From: Owenia fusiformis
Lineage: Eukaryota > Annelida > Polychaeta > Sabellida > Oweniidae
Reading direction: 5' to 3'
Length of the DNA stretch: 64,000 nucleotides
Assembly (NCBI GenBank): GCA_903813345.2
Contig: CAIIXF020000006.1
Span: forward strand, 20,779,936-20,843,935
Under the pieces are notes generated by a model. The model was not told where the DNA came from, did not search any database, and saw nothing but the letters and a program-made list of their open reading frames with translations. Positions 36,301-51,300 of the stretch are shown piece by piece. The stretch's first letter is position 1, and each line of letters opens with the position of its first letter. Made by a program: the position numbers and the translations under genes.

Positions 36301-39300
36301 TTTGGGTTCGTGCTTGGATGTGAGTGCTTTATGACGTCATATCACATCCTTTGTAGCGAATGAATTAATTTTAATATTTGAGCATATAAAATGTGATCTT
36401 TGAATTTTCTGATGAATAAATGCACCAATTTTCATCATCAAAACCATTTCTAACTCTTTCAAAAGTCATCGAAGCAACATTATTGGGTAAACAACAGCAT
36501 TCTTCAATGGTCATTTATTCATTGTACTCTTTGAACTGTTTGAACAACTCACCCCTTCTTTCTCATTTTCCATGAGTACTTTTTTCAGAGCCACGAGGCG
36601 CTTTGTTTCTCTACATCTTGCCTTGAATACCTCTCTGAAACATATAAGATATACCTTTGTTAAATTAAAATAATATGTGTAAGAAACCAAGGGTGCCTTC
36701 TATGGGGGGGACATCTTTTATATTTACCGAATTAACTTAGGCCCTGGCAAATTGTTTCATTGTTTTGTTTCACAATGCATCCAGGGACAAACTACCCACC
36801 CAGGACAAACTTTCTTTGGATTTTAGGACATGTTCTTACTTAGACTAGAGTAAATAAAAAGGATAATTTTCCCAAAATATATCCTGCTGAATAGGTAACA
36901 AATCTGGAAGGAAAAATGAATGTAAAGTACAGTACTCTGTTAGTGAACCCACTTGACCTTAAAAGATAAATCTTTCTGTGTATCTCCTTCTTTCAAAATA
37001 CTCTTGCTTCTTGCAATGGTTTCATAAACTAATAATTCAATATTTTAAATACATCCTTGATTCTTCCCTATATCTTAACAAGATATGCAAAATGTCATCA
37101 CCTACCATTTGCAGATGCCAAATTTCTGGTAGTGACATAAAAAATTATACAACATTCTCCCCAAAGTACCAATAATTTGAGTCAAATGTTCAAATAACTT
37201 AGTTTTATATATGGCATTATTATTAAACTTGAAAAAACGATGATCCTACTGATTTGATAGGATCTACAATAGTAATAATTACTAAATTAGCATCTCTCTT
37301 AATGCAAGGATTTTAAATTGAAACCCATTCATCAAGTTTAAATGCATCACCTACTCTTCAGTGCCATAAAGTATGTTTATCAGATAAATACATTAAAAGT
37401 AGACTAAAAGTACACTACCTAGCACTTGATTCTGTCAGAAAAAAACTTTTTTAAATTTCTTATCAAATCCAAAGAAATAACTTTCCCATCGTAGAACTTC
37501 ACTAGCCTGGTAGTCATGAATTAGATAACTGTTCCCTTGAACTTGAAAGGAAGTGTCAGAACTATTGGTCCTGTACAATTTAGATTCTGGATGTTACATT
37601 CTTACAAGATTCTTTTTACTTCATTTTGCATGTATTGTTTTTGCAGATTAAGAGTGTTAACCATTCAACTGTACAAGTATCAAGCATATAACCTCTTGAC
37701 TACCTGGAGTGACGAGATTTCTCGTCACCTCAGAAATGACCTTGAAACCCAGAGTGACGAGAAAATCCATCACAAAAATTTTCACTAAAATTGCTCTTAT
37801 TTTTACAACTTTCATCCAATGTACACAAAACCTGTTTTAAAATATGTAGAAATGATCTCTGCCATCTAATTTTACTAAGTTGAGCATCTCAGGTTGTATA
37901 GGTATGTAGTAAAATGTCAAAAGTTGGGAAAAAATGAAAATTCTCTGGTTTCTACCGATTTTAGAGCCTGGGATTCAAGAGGTTAAACATTCAATCAAAA
38001 CTTTGCAATTCTCACATGTCAGGAGAAGTATCATTTGTTGTAGCTGGGGGAACAGCAGCTACTCCAAGCTTTAAAACAAAAACAAACAAAAAAGTCTTGT
38101 GTTTAATTGCAAAATAATATCTCTCTGAAGGCTAGAACAGGCACTCCACTTATCCAACAGTGACATAGAATTAATAATACAATGTTTGAAATTATAAAAT
38201 AAAAACATTTTTATTTAATCATGCTTTAAGTAGACATCAAGTCCGAAAGGTATGAATATACAGGACTATTTACTCCAATCTCATATTTCTCATAAAATTG
38301 CATATTTTCAAGGCCATTTCAAAAGCATGACACAGTAAAAATCTGCATTATATTTTATATTCAGACAACACAAGCAAGATTAAGAATAAGCAGCACATAC
38401 AGAATAGTGCTTAATAAAGCAGGTACAAACTTAAACTGGTCACAATATCAGGTTGGCAGTTCCATTTTCTACTTAAGGGGACTCATCTCTAACCCTTACG
38501 ACAATGGTGATACACTTGCGATTTACAGAACAGAAAAATAAACATATTCAGGAAAAGCTTGTTTGTTAACTCCACGTTTGACAAGTGTTCTATAATTAAA
38601 TGTTAGTGACGCTGAATGACGGTATGTGACACATTACGACATAGTAATCCATAGCAACTGTGAGCTCCTCACTTGAAGCAGTGTTTTATCATGACGTCAT
38701 ATAACATTCTTGTTCACGAATTCTTGGAATATGGAACCATTGCCTGTGACGTCAATGGCACATTGCCCCATCAACAATTCAACAAACAAATGAACTATAC
38801 GTCACTGATTTCCCAAATAATTGCATAATTTGGGTGTTTGCTTTTTGTTTCTACTTAGTATTCGTTCAATCTTAGTTCGTTATATTCCAGCAGTATACTA
38901 ACACGCGGTAGTATCTCTTCGGGACGTATCGAAACCACTCCGTCCCGAAAAAACCGTTAGTTTGAATTTAAAACCTACCCCAGTGTTTGAAAATCAAGGA
39001 TTGTGAGTCTCACACTTCACCGTTTTTCTTCAAACTTGTTCCGTACAAAGCTTCACAGAAATACCTTTCAGTCGATACATTGTTTTCGTGTACAAAGTAC
39101 CTCGTCTTAGCGGCGTTTTGGTCCCCAGCTGTGAGATAAAGCAAATTTTCATAACTTTTAACTGTAAGTCAAGTTATCTCGCCAGTCTTTTACCCATTCT
39201 CGCCCATAATTTCAGAATGGACTCCCATTACACCCTTCCATCGCTACGTCTTGATTTTTGGGCATCAAACGCAGCAGTTTCTAAATCATCCACACATCTC

Positions 39301-42300
39301 TTCAAATTTGACCAATACGTCCCGTCATCTTCCACTACGCCCCGCCGAGTCTATCACTATACACGTAGAGTTGCATTCTAAAACAATTTGTCCGACGATG
39401 TGTCCGTTTGTAGGTTGCCATTGTCGATTCTAAATACCAATCGGATTGTGTTTTAAGATTTACCCATTCTTGTCCATTTTCAATATACCTATAATAGGGT
39501 GGTCCAAAATCTCCCTCAAATTTAGATTTCCCGATATTGCAATATAACGATTTTAATTACTGAACAATTTAAGAAACGTTTAAAGTGCCCTATCCTTGAA
39601 GAAATGTTAAAATGCGAAAGGATGGGTGATGTCAATTATATTATTTTCAGCATAACGTTAGAAACACGTATCATTTTATATGGTACACGTTTCATAATGT
39701 AATCCAATGGAATCATACAGAAGAAAGGTTGACACACAACAGTTAAAATCTTTATATTACATTATCAGACCAAGTCAGTAGATGTTGTTTATATACCAAT
39801 TAGTGTTGTATGATGATGCATTCTTTATATGAATCTAGAAACGTTTTTGTGCCAATATTGCTCAATTTTGATAACATCTCCGTTATTTTGAAATTAAGCG
39901 TGGCAAAGTTTCCCGATGGATTTAGCTAAAAAAAGTGGTGCCTGTAGGGTTATTGAAAATCATACATGATGAAGAAAAAATACATATTCCTGAAATACAA
40001 CAGTTTAATTTTGAGTTATAAACCATTTATGAAAACGGCATATTTGTCAAAATTACCAAAACTTTAAGTGAGACGCGTGGCAAAATTTCCCAGGGGTCTA
40101 GACTGGAAATATTTGTACCAAGAGTCAATTTGTAACTAGAATCTATCAGATGACAGATTTTTGGAAAATTTTGCAGATTTGGACAACCCTAACCTATAAC
40201 TTTGTTGAACCTGAAGAAACGTATCAACTTTTTGTTAAATAAAGATAGCAAATTCAGCTGTCTACTGTACCCAACTTGTACTTTTTGCTATATACTGTAG
40301 TACTCAGATTGATGGATATTCTGTCGTATGACATGCGACAAACATATCAATTCTTAAAATCGCGGATTCGGTAGTATTGAATCTCTAATAAAGATGGCGC
40401 GAAAGTTTTTCCTTATAAGGTCAAAATATTTCCCATGATGCAGTTCGCGGGGGAACAAAATTTTTCTACCTTGTTTTTCCCCGTTGGTTTAACATGGGGA
40501 TTTTCATACCCATTTTTCAAGCGATATTTTCGATCGAATCTCCATGCGATCGGAGAAAACAAACTATCAGAAACAATTAGTCTTTTAATAATCTTTATAT
40601 AACATATATTTTTTTTCATTTTATTGGCTCCTAACGGGGTGAAAACAATGATTGAAAATGGGAGTATATTCCGGAAGAGAAGAAGTCACGTGACTAGTCG
40701 CCATATTGGAAAAAGCAATTCCATTCGACTTTCAACACGTTCATGCCAATATTACCGCACTACAAACTGTAACATCGATGCAACAACTGAATAAAAGTAC
40801 TCATCTTCATATTACATTATAGAGTTACGTTGAAAACCCACAAACAACTGAGCATTTGACCAAAGAAGACACGTCGCTATTATCTAGGTCAAGTTTAGTG
40901 GTTCGAAAGCAAATCTTACATACTCGTTTCCGAATTTTGTTGTTAATTGTATAATCTTTTATTGATTAAATCTGGTATACTGACTATTAATTCAATGACA
41001 AAGAAGAAGAATTCCGATGGTGTCATTTTTTTATTTAGCTTGCGGGTGTAAAAACAAAATTGCGTAATTAATTTGATTTAGAACTTTCGGGTCTCACAAA
41101 TAGCTACACGAAATGCATCGTTGAAAAATATTGACCAATCAAATTTTGTCCTTTTTGAGTACATATATGCACCATATATGCGAACGTTCTGATTCAAAGA
41201 GCGAACAGCGAAATGGAGAATTCTCATGGGTTTACATGGGAATGTCGATTTTCAAAAATTCATCAGATTTATCATCCATTTCCGATCTATTGTAATTGAG
41301 GAGAAACATCAAGAAAATTTGGAGGTATTGGGAATACCTCACAAAATCAAATACAGGACAATTACATATAATTAAAGTTAAAAAGCAACATCTTCACAAA
41401 CATTTAAATTATCAATTTCATGCAATCAGTTATAGTTATACTCCGTATGTATGCTAAACTTAAGACTGGTGTTAAGAATCGACCAAGGCAAACCTATGTA
41501 AAATTACACAACGATGAACAAAATGTTTTAGAATACAACTCTACGTTTGTAGTCATAGACTCGGCGGGGCGTAGTGGAAGGTGACGGGACGTATTAGTCA
41601 AATTCTAAGAGATGTGTGGATGATTTAGAAACTGCTGCGTTTGATGCCCAAAAATCAAAACGTAGCGATGGAAGGTTGTAATGGGAGTCCATTCTGAAAT
41701 TATGAGCCAGAATGGGTAAAAGACTGGCGAGATAACTTGACTTACAGTTGAAAGTTATGAAAATTTGCTTTATCTCGCAGCTGGGGACCAAAACGCCGCT
41801 AAAACGAGGTACTTTGTACACGAAAACAATGTATCGACTGAAAGGTATTTCTGTGAAGCTTTGTATGGAACAAGTTTGAAGAAAAACGGTGAAGTGTGAG
41901 ACTCACAATCCTTGATTTTCAAACACTGGGGTAGGTTTTAAATTCAAATTAACGGTTTTTCGGGACGGAGTGGTTTCGATACGTCCCGAAGAGATACTAC
42001 CGCGTGACTAAGCATGCAAATGTTTTACATGGCAAACTAGCATGTAACTTGCTTTTTCCCGCGAAATGCCATTAGTATGAGCAATTTATATAAGGTTTCA
42101 TTATATATTACCTTGGAAATCAAAATTGATTCCGATATATTACTGATTTATAAGAAAATCGTTTTAGCCTACGGTACAGCCACCGTATTGTCTGCCTCTT
42201 GATAACATCTAAAATAAAAAAAGGTTTCACCATCGATATTTTTACGTCAAATAATATCAAAGTTTATTGAAATTAAGAGGCGATTGAAATTCAGCATGGC

Positions 42301-45300
42301 GTCAAGAACCATTACAATGTTAGTCTTATAAGGCTTTAATTTATTTACCCTCATTTGAATTTTCTTGGAATTCAAACTATTCAGATAATAAAAGGCATTG
42401 CATTTATATCATTTTAAGCGATTTTAAAATGATTCGCATGCCCAATAACCCGTATAGCGAGATCATACCGTTTCGCACTAAAAAAAAATTTTGTTGGTGA
42501 TAATTGATGAAATTCTTGAAAATATAGGAAAAAGCCGAAATTCCGAAAATAAATAACAGAAAAAATCGACGGTGGAACCTTTTTATATTTTGAAATGTTA
42601 TTTAGGGGTACGTGAACTATTGTTTAAAACAATAAAAACAATATGTCAATGTTTTAGTTTTTTCCTTAAAAAATGTCAAAGTTTATGATTATTGAAAGTC
42701 AATTAAAATCTGATATGGCGTCAAATGTACTACCAAATTAGGGTAAGGGGTCACAGGCCTTTACAAGGATTAGTACGATAATGCTTTATTTACCTCGAAT
42801 CAAAAATTCTTGGAACTCAAACTCTTCACATAATTAAACTGAAGTTAATCAAAGACATTTTTAGTGATTGTATATGATTCACATGTCTTATACGCGTATG
42901 GCGAAACTATACTGGTGGGCAATAAAACATTTCTTGTTGGAGATAATTGATGAAATTCTTAAAAAATATCAGAAAAAGCCGAGATTTTGAATCTAAATAA
43001 CAGAAAAAATCGACGGTGGAACCTTTTTATATTTTCAAATGTTATTTAGGGGTACGTGAACTGTTGTTTAAAACGATAAAAACAATATGTCAATGTTTTA
43101 GTTTTTTCCTCAAAAAAATGTCAAAGTTTATGGTAATAAGGCGATTCAATGTCGACATGGCGTAATTTTATTGCCGAACTTGGGTGAGGGGTCACAACCA
43201 TTTCCAAAGGTAGGTCTTATGATGCTTTATTTACCCTAAATTTAATTTTCTTGATATTCAAACTATTCAGATAATAAAAGGCATTGCATTTATATCATTT
43301 TAACCGATTGTAAAATGTTTTGCATGCCCAATAAAACGAATAGCGAGATCATACCGTTTGCACTAAAAACATTTCTTGTTGGAGATAATTGATGAAATTC
43401 TTGGAAATATCAGAAAAAGCCGAAATTCCGAATATAAATAACAGAAAAAATCGACGGTGGAACCTTTTTATATTTTCAAATGTTATTTAGGGGTACGCGA
43501 ACTATTGTTTAAAACAATAAAAACAATATGTCAATGTTTTAGTTTTTTCCTCAAAAAATGTCAAAGTTTATGAAAACTGAAAGTCAATTAAAATTTGATA
43601 TGGAGTGAATTGTATTGCCGAATTTGGGCAAGGGGTCACAGGCCTTTACAAAGATTGGTATAATAATGCTTTATTTACCCCGAATCGAATTCTCTTGGAT
43701 CTCAAACTCTTCAGATAATCAAACTGAAGTTAAACGAAGACATTTTTAGCGATTGTATAATGATTCACATGTTTTATACGCGCATGGCAAAACCATACCG
43801 GTGAGCAATAGAAATATTTCTTGTTGGAGATAATTGATGTAATTCTTAAAAATATCAGAAAAAGCCGAAATTTTGAATATAAATAACAGAAAAAATCGAC
43901 GGTGGAACCTTTTTATATTTTCAAATGTTTTTTAGGGGTACGTGAACTATTATTTGAAGCAATAAAAACAATATGTCAATGTTTTAGTTTTTTCCTCAAA
44001 AAATGTCAAAAGTTTATGAAAATTGGAATACAATTAAAATTGTATATGGCGTCAATTGCACTGCCGAACTTGGGTAAGGGGTCAAAACCCTTTATATAAG
44101 CTGTTCTTACTATGCTTTATTTGTACCCATGAAAAATAATTGGCATCAAAAGACCTCGGCTTATCAAATGCCGTAAATTAAAAACAATCGTGGTGGCCGT
44201 TTGACGATTTCCCTATCAATCATCGATAAATCAAGAACGTGTCGCTTTTAAGCAAGCGTATATTCTAGCGAAGTGGGTAAATTGAGGCGTTTTTTTCTGT
44301 AACGTCACACCAATCTTTTAGACGATGTAGCGAAATATTTTGATGGCGATATTCAATGTTTTTTACATTAAATGAAAGCATATATGAAACCCTTCCGAAA
44401 AAATAAACATAAACAGTGCGTTCAGGGTACCCCCAAATCGGCTAGGTTAGAGATGAGTCCCCTTAAAGGGGTAACAAGGCCTGTAGAGAGAAAATAGGAA
44501 AATTTTAACTTTTTCTGAAATATCAAGGCAACATTTGGATTAACATCATGGCATACCTATTTTCTTAAAATGTATGGATAAACTATCCATTTCAGCATTA
44601 AGAAGTGTAAAGGACATTCTCGGTTTGGAGAACGAAGTTCATCAATCTAATGAGCATTATCCCTGCTTCGGACAAATTTGATTTTTTTTACATAATATAG
44701 ATTTGAATGTCTTCTTTTGAATAGTCATAATTTAATTTGGGTAATATTTCTAGATTTTTCGCAAAAATATTAGCGCAGTACACTGATGAACTTCTTTCCC
44801 CAAATCGAGACTTGTATTTTATTGAATCGGTCTAATTGAGCGTTACCCCTGCTTCAGTTTAATTTGGGTTATATTTCTATAATTTTCATGAAAAAAATTA
44901 TTAGCCCAGGAGACTGTTCTCCAAACCGAGAATCGTCCTTTAGTCCAAAGCTTCAAAAAGAGGAAATCCACTTTTATATTTTTAGGATCCACCATGTTTC
45001 AAGAGGAATATCAGCTGAAATAACGTTTATCTAGGGGGTTTCTTTGTAGATAATAAAAACAGATGTAAGTCTTGATGAAATATCCAAACTTAAATATATT
45101 TTGACATTGGTCCATGGTCGTCTGCACTAATTGTTGCATCTTTAATTCATGAAGATGAGATTATGACTACAGTATATGAAGATAATGTCTATGAACAATA
45201 AGCATTCAATCCCTGAAGAGAAGTATGTACAGGGTGGGCCATAATGTCCATGTTTTTACTTCTTTATAAATAGGCCATGGATTTAAAATGTTATAATGTA

Positions 45301-48300
45301 TAAAAATCCCTGAAGAGAAGTATCTACAGAGTGGGCCATAATGTCCATGTTTTTACTTTTTTATAAATAAGCCATGGATTTAAAATGTTGAAATGTATAA
45401 ATGAATAAACGCACGGAATAAATGCAGTCATCGATTATGCAAATGTTGCCAAAATATTATTTGGGCATATTTAGAAGAGCAAGATTAACATGAGACTTAG
45501 GACCTGAAACAGTCTATTCATGGGCACAAAGTGTATCATGGACCTTGTCAGTTTGAAATAATCAAAATTTCAGATAAAAATGGAATGTTTAAATGGTATA
45601 AAAACAGCTTGAAAGAACTGGTTTGATCTCAAGAAAAAATGGGGAGCTGATAGAAAAAAACTGGACAAACAATGAAACGATATAGAAAGAAAATTTGTTC
45701 AAAATCCATGGTGTAATGAAAAAGTTCTATCAAAATAAAAATATATATCCTTTTTGGCTTGTCCTCTAGATGAAATGATTTATGAATATGATACTGTGTA
45801 GAGTTTGTAAGATCTGTTCCAGACAAATTTTACAGAATACATGTAGTTTTATGGAGTTTTAGTATGTCTATTCATAAAGTACCATACTGATCATATCATG
45901 CTAAAAGATACTGCTTCATTCATGTGGTTGTTGCTGCAACTCTGTGTTCAACTCCAGTTCAGCATATATATCTTTATAACTAACAAAGTCTGTACTGGGC
46001 ATAGCTGCATTTCTTGTGATTGGGCTCATTTCTTCATCTCCATTACACCCCCTGTCATGCACTCTTGGTATTGGACTTCTACACCTGTAACCAGCCCATA
46101 CCCCAATCAGGATCAACAGCATAAGAACAAGGAAGGCTCCTATTCCAATGGCAGTCACCCTGAGTGTCTGAGCTTTTGAACCAGAAATTGCAGCTTTGAC
46201 AGCTGGAAATGCACCATTCCCTGTAGCATTTACAATATTGACTTCACTTGTCATGCTTAAAGATGATGATGATGTTTCCACACCTTTATCAACTTTGGTT
46301 GAGTTATAAGTAGATAATGTAGTCATCACCCCTTTCATTGTGGTTTGATTGTTAGAGTAAGCAGTTGACAACTTTTCAGGTCCTCTTGTAAGGACTGTTT
46401 TAGCTGTAGGTCTCGTCGTTGATGATGTCAGGCTTTTAGCAGCAGGTGTCTGAGTTGATGACTGCTTTTCAATAGTAGATGTTGAAGTTGATGCCTTTTT
46501 AATAGTAGTTGAGAATGTCTGGCCTCTTACAGCTGCTGTTGTCTGATCTTTAACTGCAGCTGTTAGTGTTGTCTGTCTTTTCATAGCAGTTGTTGGTGTT
46601 GTCTGTCTTGTCATAGCAGCTGTTAGTGTTGTCTGTTCTTTCACATAAGATGTTGGTGTTGTTTGTCCTTTCACCACAGATGTTGGTGTGTTTACAGCTG
46701 CAGATGTTGTACTTTTTCTTTTAACAGTAGGTGTTGTCAATATGTTTGCACCAGTTGTGGTTTCTGATGTTTTAAATGAATTTGTACTCAAGACTGTTGT
46801 AATGTTAATTGCTGAGAAGCTTGTCTTAGATGGTAATTGAGTTGTGAGTAGTAGATCTGAAAATATAAAATGAATGTTTGAAAAATCGTTAACGTTAATG
46901 TTTTTCAATTTTCTAATGTTACCCTTTGGAGACTTTTTCGAGTTCAGATAATTAGGATGTTGAAATTTATATTGACGGACAATATAATGATTACCTACCA
47001 CACTGAACAGGATGAAGTTTGACATCATCTATGGCCATATCACTAAGAAAACTATTGTTGCGTGTTCCTTCTATGATCATCTGGAAATATAAAATGCAAT
47101 TATGTAAGTCATAAAGACAAGGTTCTTTAAACTCTTTTAAGAACTTAGGTTCTTCTATAGTCATTCTTTTCACGTATGACAACTCATTTTTAAAAATATT
47201 GTTGAAATGAAAATGAAATTCAGCCAGTAACACGTTTGCAAGGTCAAGAGAATCACCCCATGCCCAGGGTTCAAAGAAGACTATGTCTGTAATGTAAATC
47301 TGAATTGAGAAGACATATCACTGATTGGGTCAAATTGCCAGACAAATGATATCATTCAATGGCTGTTTCAAAGGTTTCTAAACACAATTCGAATAATATA
47401 ATGTTAACTTCTGGCATGTTAATTTTAGCTCGTTATTTTACATCAAGATAAAGAAGGATGAAAGGAATATGCTAACACCACAACAACAAGTTGTGTTCAT
47501 AAACTAGCTCGAGAAAACTCTGAAAAACAAAGGGTCATCTCTAAAAATCTGGGGCTTTCCCTCCTCTTTGCAAGGTCATTCTTGGCTAATCATTATGGTA
47601 CACAAGGTTGGCCAAAAAATCCATATTTTTTTGGTTGTAACTTTTTAATAATGCACATAATTTAGTACTTTGATTTGTCAGAGTGTGATATACCATGCCT
47701 AGTTTTGTGTAAAGGATACATAGGGCACATATTAATGAATAACAATAATGTACACAGCAGAAATTACTTAATTACTATGAATCTTTTGTCTTTTCCAATC
47801 AGCATTTTTGAATTTTTTGCATCAGCACCAAAATGACGACAATATAGCATTTTGAAAAATTGGGATAATTACAATAAAATGTTGTACTAACCCTGAATCT
47901 CATTGACATTGGTGGAACAAAGATGCTTCCCTGTAACCACATTTCACCATGGTAACCAGTTGCTGTGAAATGAGGCCTCATTTCAGCTTGTTTTACATTA
48001 ACACCTTCTGGCTGAATAAGAACCTTTAGAGTTCCAACTACAACATATTTGAAAAGGCTATAATAAATGTGTCAATGGTGTGAAACATATAATGCATTTT
48101 CTGTTTCACTAGTGAGAATGATCAAAAGGAGCACAGTAGATAGAGTACCCAACATTAGGCATTATAGGTTATTCATGAACTGATCAACAGATGTGTCCAT
48201 CAAACCAATTTCTAGCTCCAAGAAAAAGAACAATGCAATGAAAATAAGATAAAGTCCTGAAGATAACCAAATGACAGTCGAACCATACACTTGTTGAGCC

Positions 48301-51300
48301 AATATTTCACTATTTGGTCCAACATTTTGTACAACATCTAACAGGTTGGACTATATGATACACCTGTTGGATTATCATAATGACATTCTAAAGTTGACTA
48401 CCTACTATGCTCATTTATTTTTCCATCTATCACCCAAGTATATTTAGCTAAACTTTTATCTGGGGTAAAACATTTTGTACAATAACTTCTTTAGAGCTCA
48501 ACAATCCTCATAACCACAAAGGTGCATCTGGCATTAACTTACTTCCTTGGCCATGCATGTGGTACCAGAATGTAAAGCAGGACCCTGACTGATTGGCCTG
48601 GTAGAGAGGGGAAAAGAGACTGGCCTGGTCAAATGGCAATCTTGGCTTTGACGACTCCATGTACATATAATGCCCTGAAATAGAGCAATTTTTGTAATAA
48701 ACAACCAAGTACATGTAGAATTGGCAAGCAAGTACATGGTACAATTGATCCCAGAAAAAAAGTTGGGCCCAAAAAAAAATTTTGAGCCAAAAAAGGCCTT
48801 AAAGCCCCAAAAGTGGGCCTTTTAGGTCACAAATGGGCCTAATTTTTTAATTTTAGGCCACATTTTAAAGAAAAATGTCAAAATTTGGGGTTTTGGGGCC
48901 CAAATTCTTTTTTATCTCAGACCAGAAGGTTGGGTCCCCCTTGGTTCCCAGATCTGCCCCTGTATACAGTCATACATTTTTAATGTTCAACTATCTGAAA
49001 TTCACTGACCTGTTTGATTACCAAATGTGTGATCAAAGTCGGGACCTGTGTTTCTTGTAGGTGTTCTACCTGCCAGCCAGGACCAGTTGAAATCACAACC
49101 ATCCATGTTACTGTTTGAACAATGAGACCAACCACAGAGAGACACATCCTCAAAATCACATTCTGTTGGAGGTACTATAACAAACAGAAAATACAAATGA
49201 TAAACTCATGTAATTGCAACCTGATGACAGTGAATTATTTAAATAATATATCAATCCTTGAATTAAGACATACGATTTAAAAACTGAAAAACCCAAAACA
49301 CCAAATAACACCCTCCCCTCAATGGTATAACAAATTCATAATTATAGTTACATGTACCTATACATTTGGGGACATGATCAGTCCAATTTTTGCCAGTGCA
49401 GTATATGGTTGAATTCCCCTGCAGAAGCATGTAAGGTTTGCAGGAGAACGCTTTCTTTGCTCCACCCATTGTTGTAGATATCTTCAGATTCCCAGGATTG
49501 CGTATAGTAGGACAGCCTCGTGCTGAAAACAAGGATCACATAATGGTTTTAAAAGTCTGAATACTTTGTCTAACGAGAGCTATGTAAAGAATTTCCACTT
49601 ACTGAAATTAGTAATGGTACAGAATTAGAAAAGTGACGTCATTCATGAGCATCTATTGTTGCCAAAGTCCCCATAATTCCACATATTGAATTCATGAATA
49701 AAAAAATACCTAGATTAAGGAAACATTGTATCTAGCCAACCTTTTACTTCTCTCTTGGGGGATATTGATTTTTGAAAGGATGGCTCATTCATATCCAATC
49801 TCTATGTGGGATTTTGCTCAACTTTAGCCAAAAAAAGTTGTTAAGTGATCAAGATTGTTTTATTGAAAAATATTGAGCAACTCCAAAAGATCTATTTCTG
49901 AAGGGTCTGTTCTGATAATGTGATTTTCATGTAAGTTATCAAAAGATTTGGGATGTGATGAAATTACATACCAGAAACTTACATCAGAGATAAACAATCA
50001 TCAAATTCATGATGATATCAAACAGAGACATACTGTACTCCCAGTAATATACGCTACTATAGTTTTGGAAAATTCGCAAAAATCCAAGGAAATTCCTGGG
50101 GATTTCAATGTTGACAATATTTTTGTCCATAGTTAGGCCATAGTAGATAAAAACGTGACATTTTGAGTTTTGAAAAAGAGAAATTTGAAGAGAGATCGTT
50201 ATTACTGTATTAAAATGAAAATTCTTACGAAAAGGCTTAATAAGAAGCCAAAATCATTGGGTGAAGGAACAGCTATGGCTGATATCAAAGTCGAAAGATT
50301 GATCCTGTATGACAAATCCACAGTGATTAATAGCCACAAAATTTCAAAAATTGAAAATTAGCGAAATATAAAAACCGCAAAATTTCAAAATGCCAAAAAC
50401 GTGAAATATAACAGCGTCAAATATAAGTGGGAGTACAATATATCTGATAGTTGTAGAGGCATCAATGACTATAATGTAACTTTATCACCAATGTAGGAGT
50501 AAGTGAAACTTGATCTTTTCCTTGATGAATATCAATGCACACTTATTTGGAAGAACTTATCAAGTATTACATCCCTTGGAACAATAAAATATCCCCATTA
50601 TCTATGGACATATTTCCGTTCTCCTTGCTTAATTAACTTGTTTTGGCCTGGCAAATTAGATAAAATTTGCCTACTTATTGAAACAATCTGAGTTCTTTTT
50701 AATTAGTTAATCTACCAAGACCCTTACTCAGTCAGAAATTGTTTGATTATGTGCATGTTGTCATGTTTTCAATGACATCATAATTTTTGTTTTTGAGACA
50801 CCATTGTTTTTCTTGATGCAAGACTAGATTTTTTGTATAACTTATGCAAATGACATGATGGACCCTCCTGCCCCTACAATGATTAATTGTGCAGCACCTA
50901 CAATTTACATAACACATTTTGTATAAAAATGATTGAGATTTACAAATTTTTAATTTATTCTAAATTTTCTTCAGGTAAAATAAATCAAAAATTTATAAAT
51001 CTTAATCATTTTTGATGTTTTTAACACCGATTAACATTATACATTTCATATGACTATTTCCCCAAATTCACAATTTTGCAGATTTTTATTTCTTACCTGT
51101 AACACATATGGGTTTTTCAGTATTCCACCTATTTCCTGACAGACATACAGCAAGCTTCTTCCCTACTAATGCATACCCAACCTTACAAGAGAAGTAAGCC
51201 ATGCGGCCTCTCATTCGCATTTTAACCTTTCCATTTGAAAGTCTCATCTTTGGGCATCGAAGCTTTGACTTTTTTGCTGAAATTTTTACAAAAACATCCA

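Larger units (their letters stand above)
38473..44466. mobile_element. ~6-kb TTAA-bounded composite element
   Basis: Exact 18-bp ends GGGGACTCATCTCTAACC (38477-38494) and inverse (44445-44462), each flanked outside by TTAA (38473-38476; 44463-44466), the target site typical of piggyBac-type insertion. The interior holds a second inverted pair of about 485-bp arms (38902-39388 and 41521-42005) and a four-copy ~440-bp tandem array (about 42170-44105). No transposase frame is evident. The open frames inside the arms (about 75-97 codons, starting MYKVPR) are mirror copies of one another, with no family I recognise. Probably a non-autonomous piggyBac-like element that has collected or hosted nested repeats. 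Confidence 0.75.

Noticed and set aside
39088-39381. 97-codon frame MYKVPR..., mirrored at 41594-41821
   Set aside because: The two copies are the arms of an inverted repeat, so shared openness is expected; no domain recognised. Mentioned in the element entry only.
47081-47290. Upstream extension of the MAM exon in frame to about 47290
   Set aside because: The MAM alignment needs the 48037-47892 exon (GEMWLQGSIFVPPMSMRFR) joined directly to MIIEGTRNNS, so the extension is intron that happens to be open.
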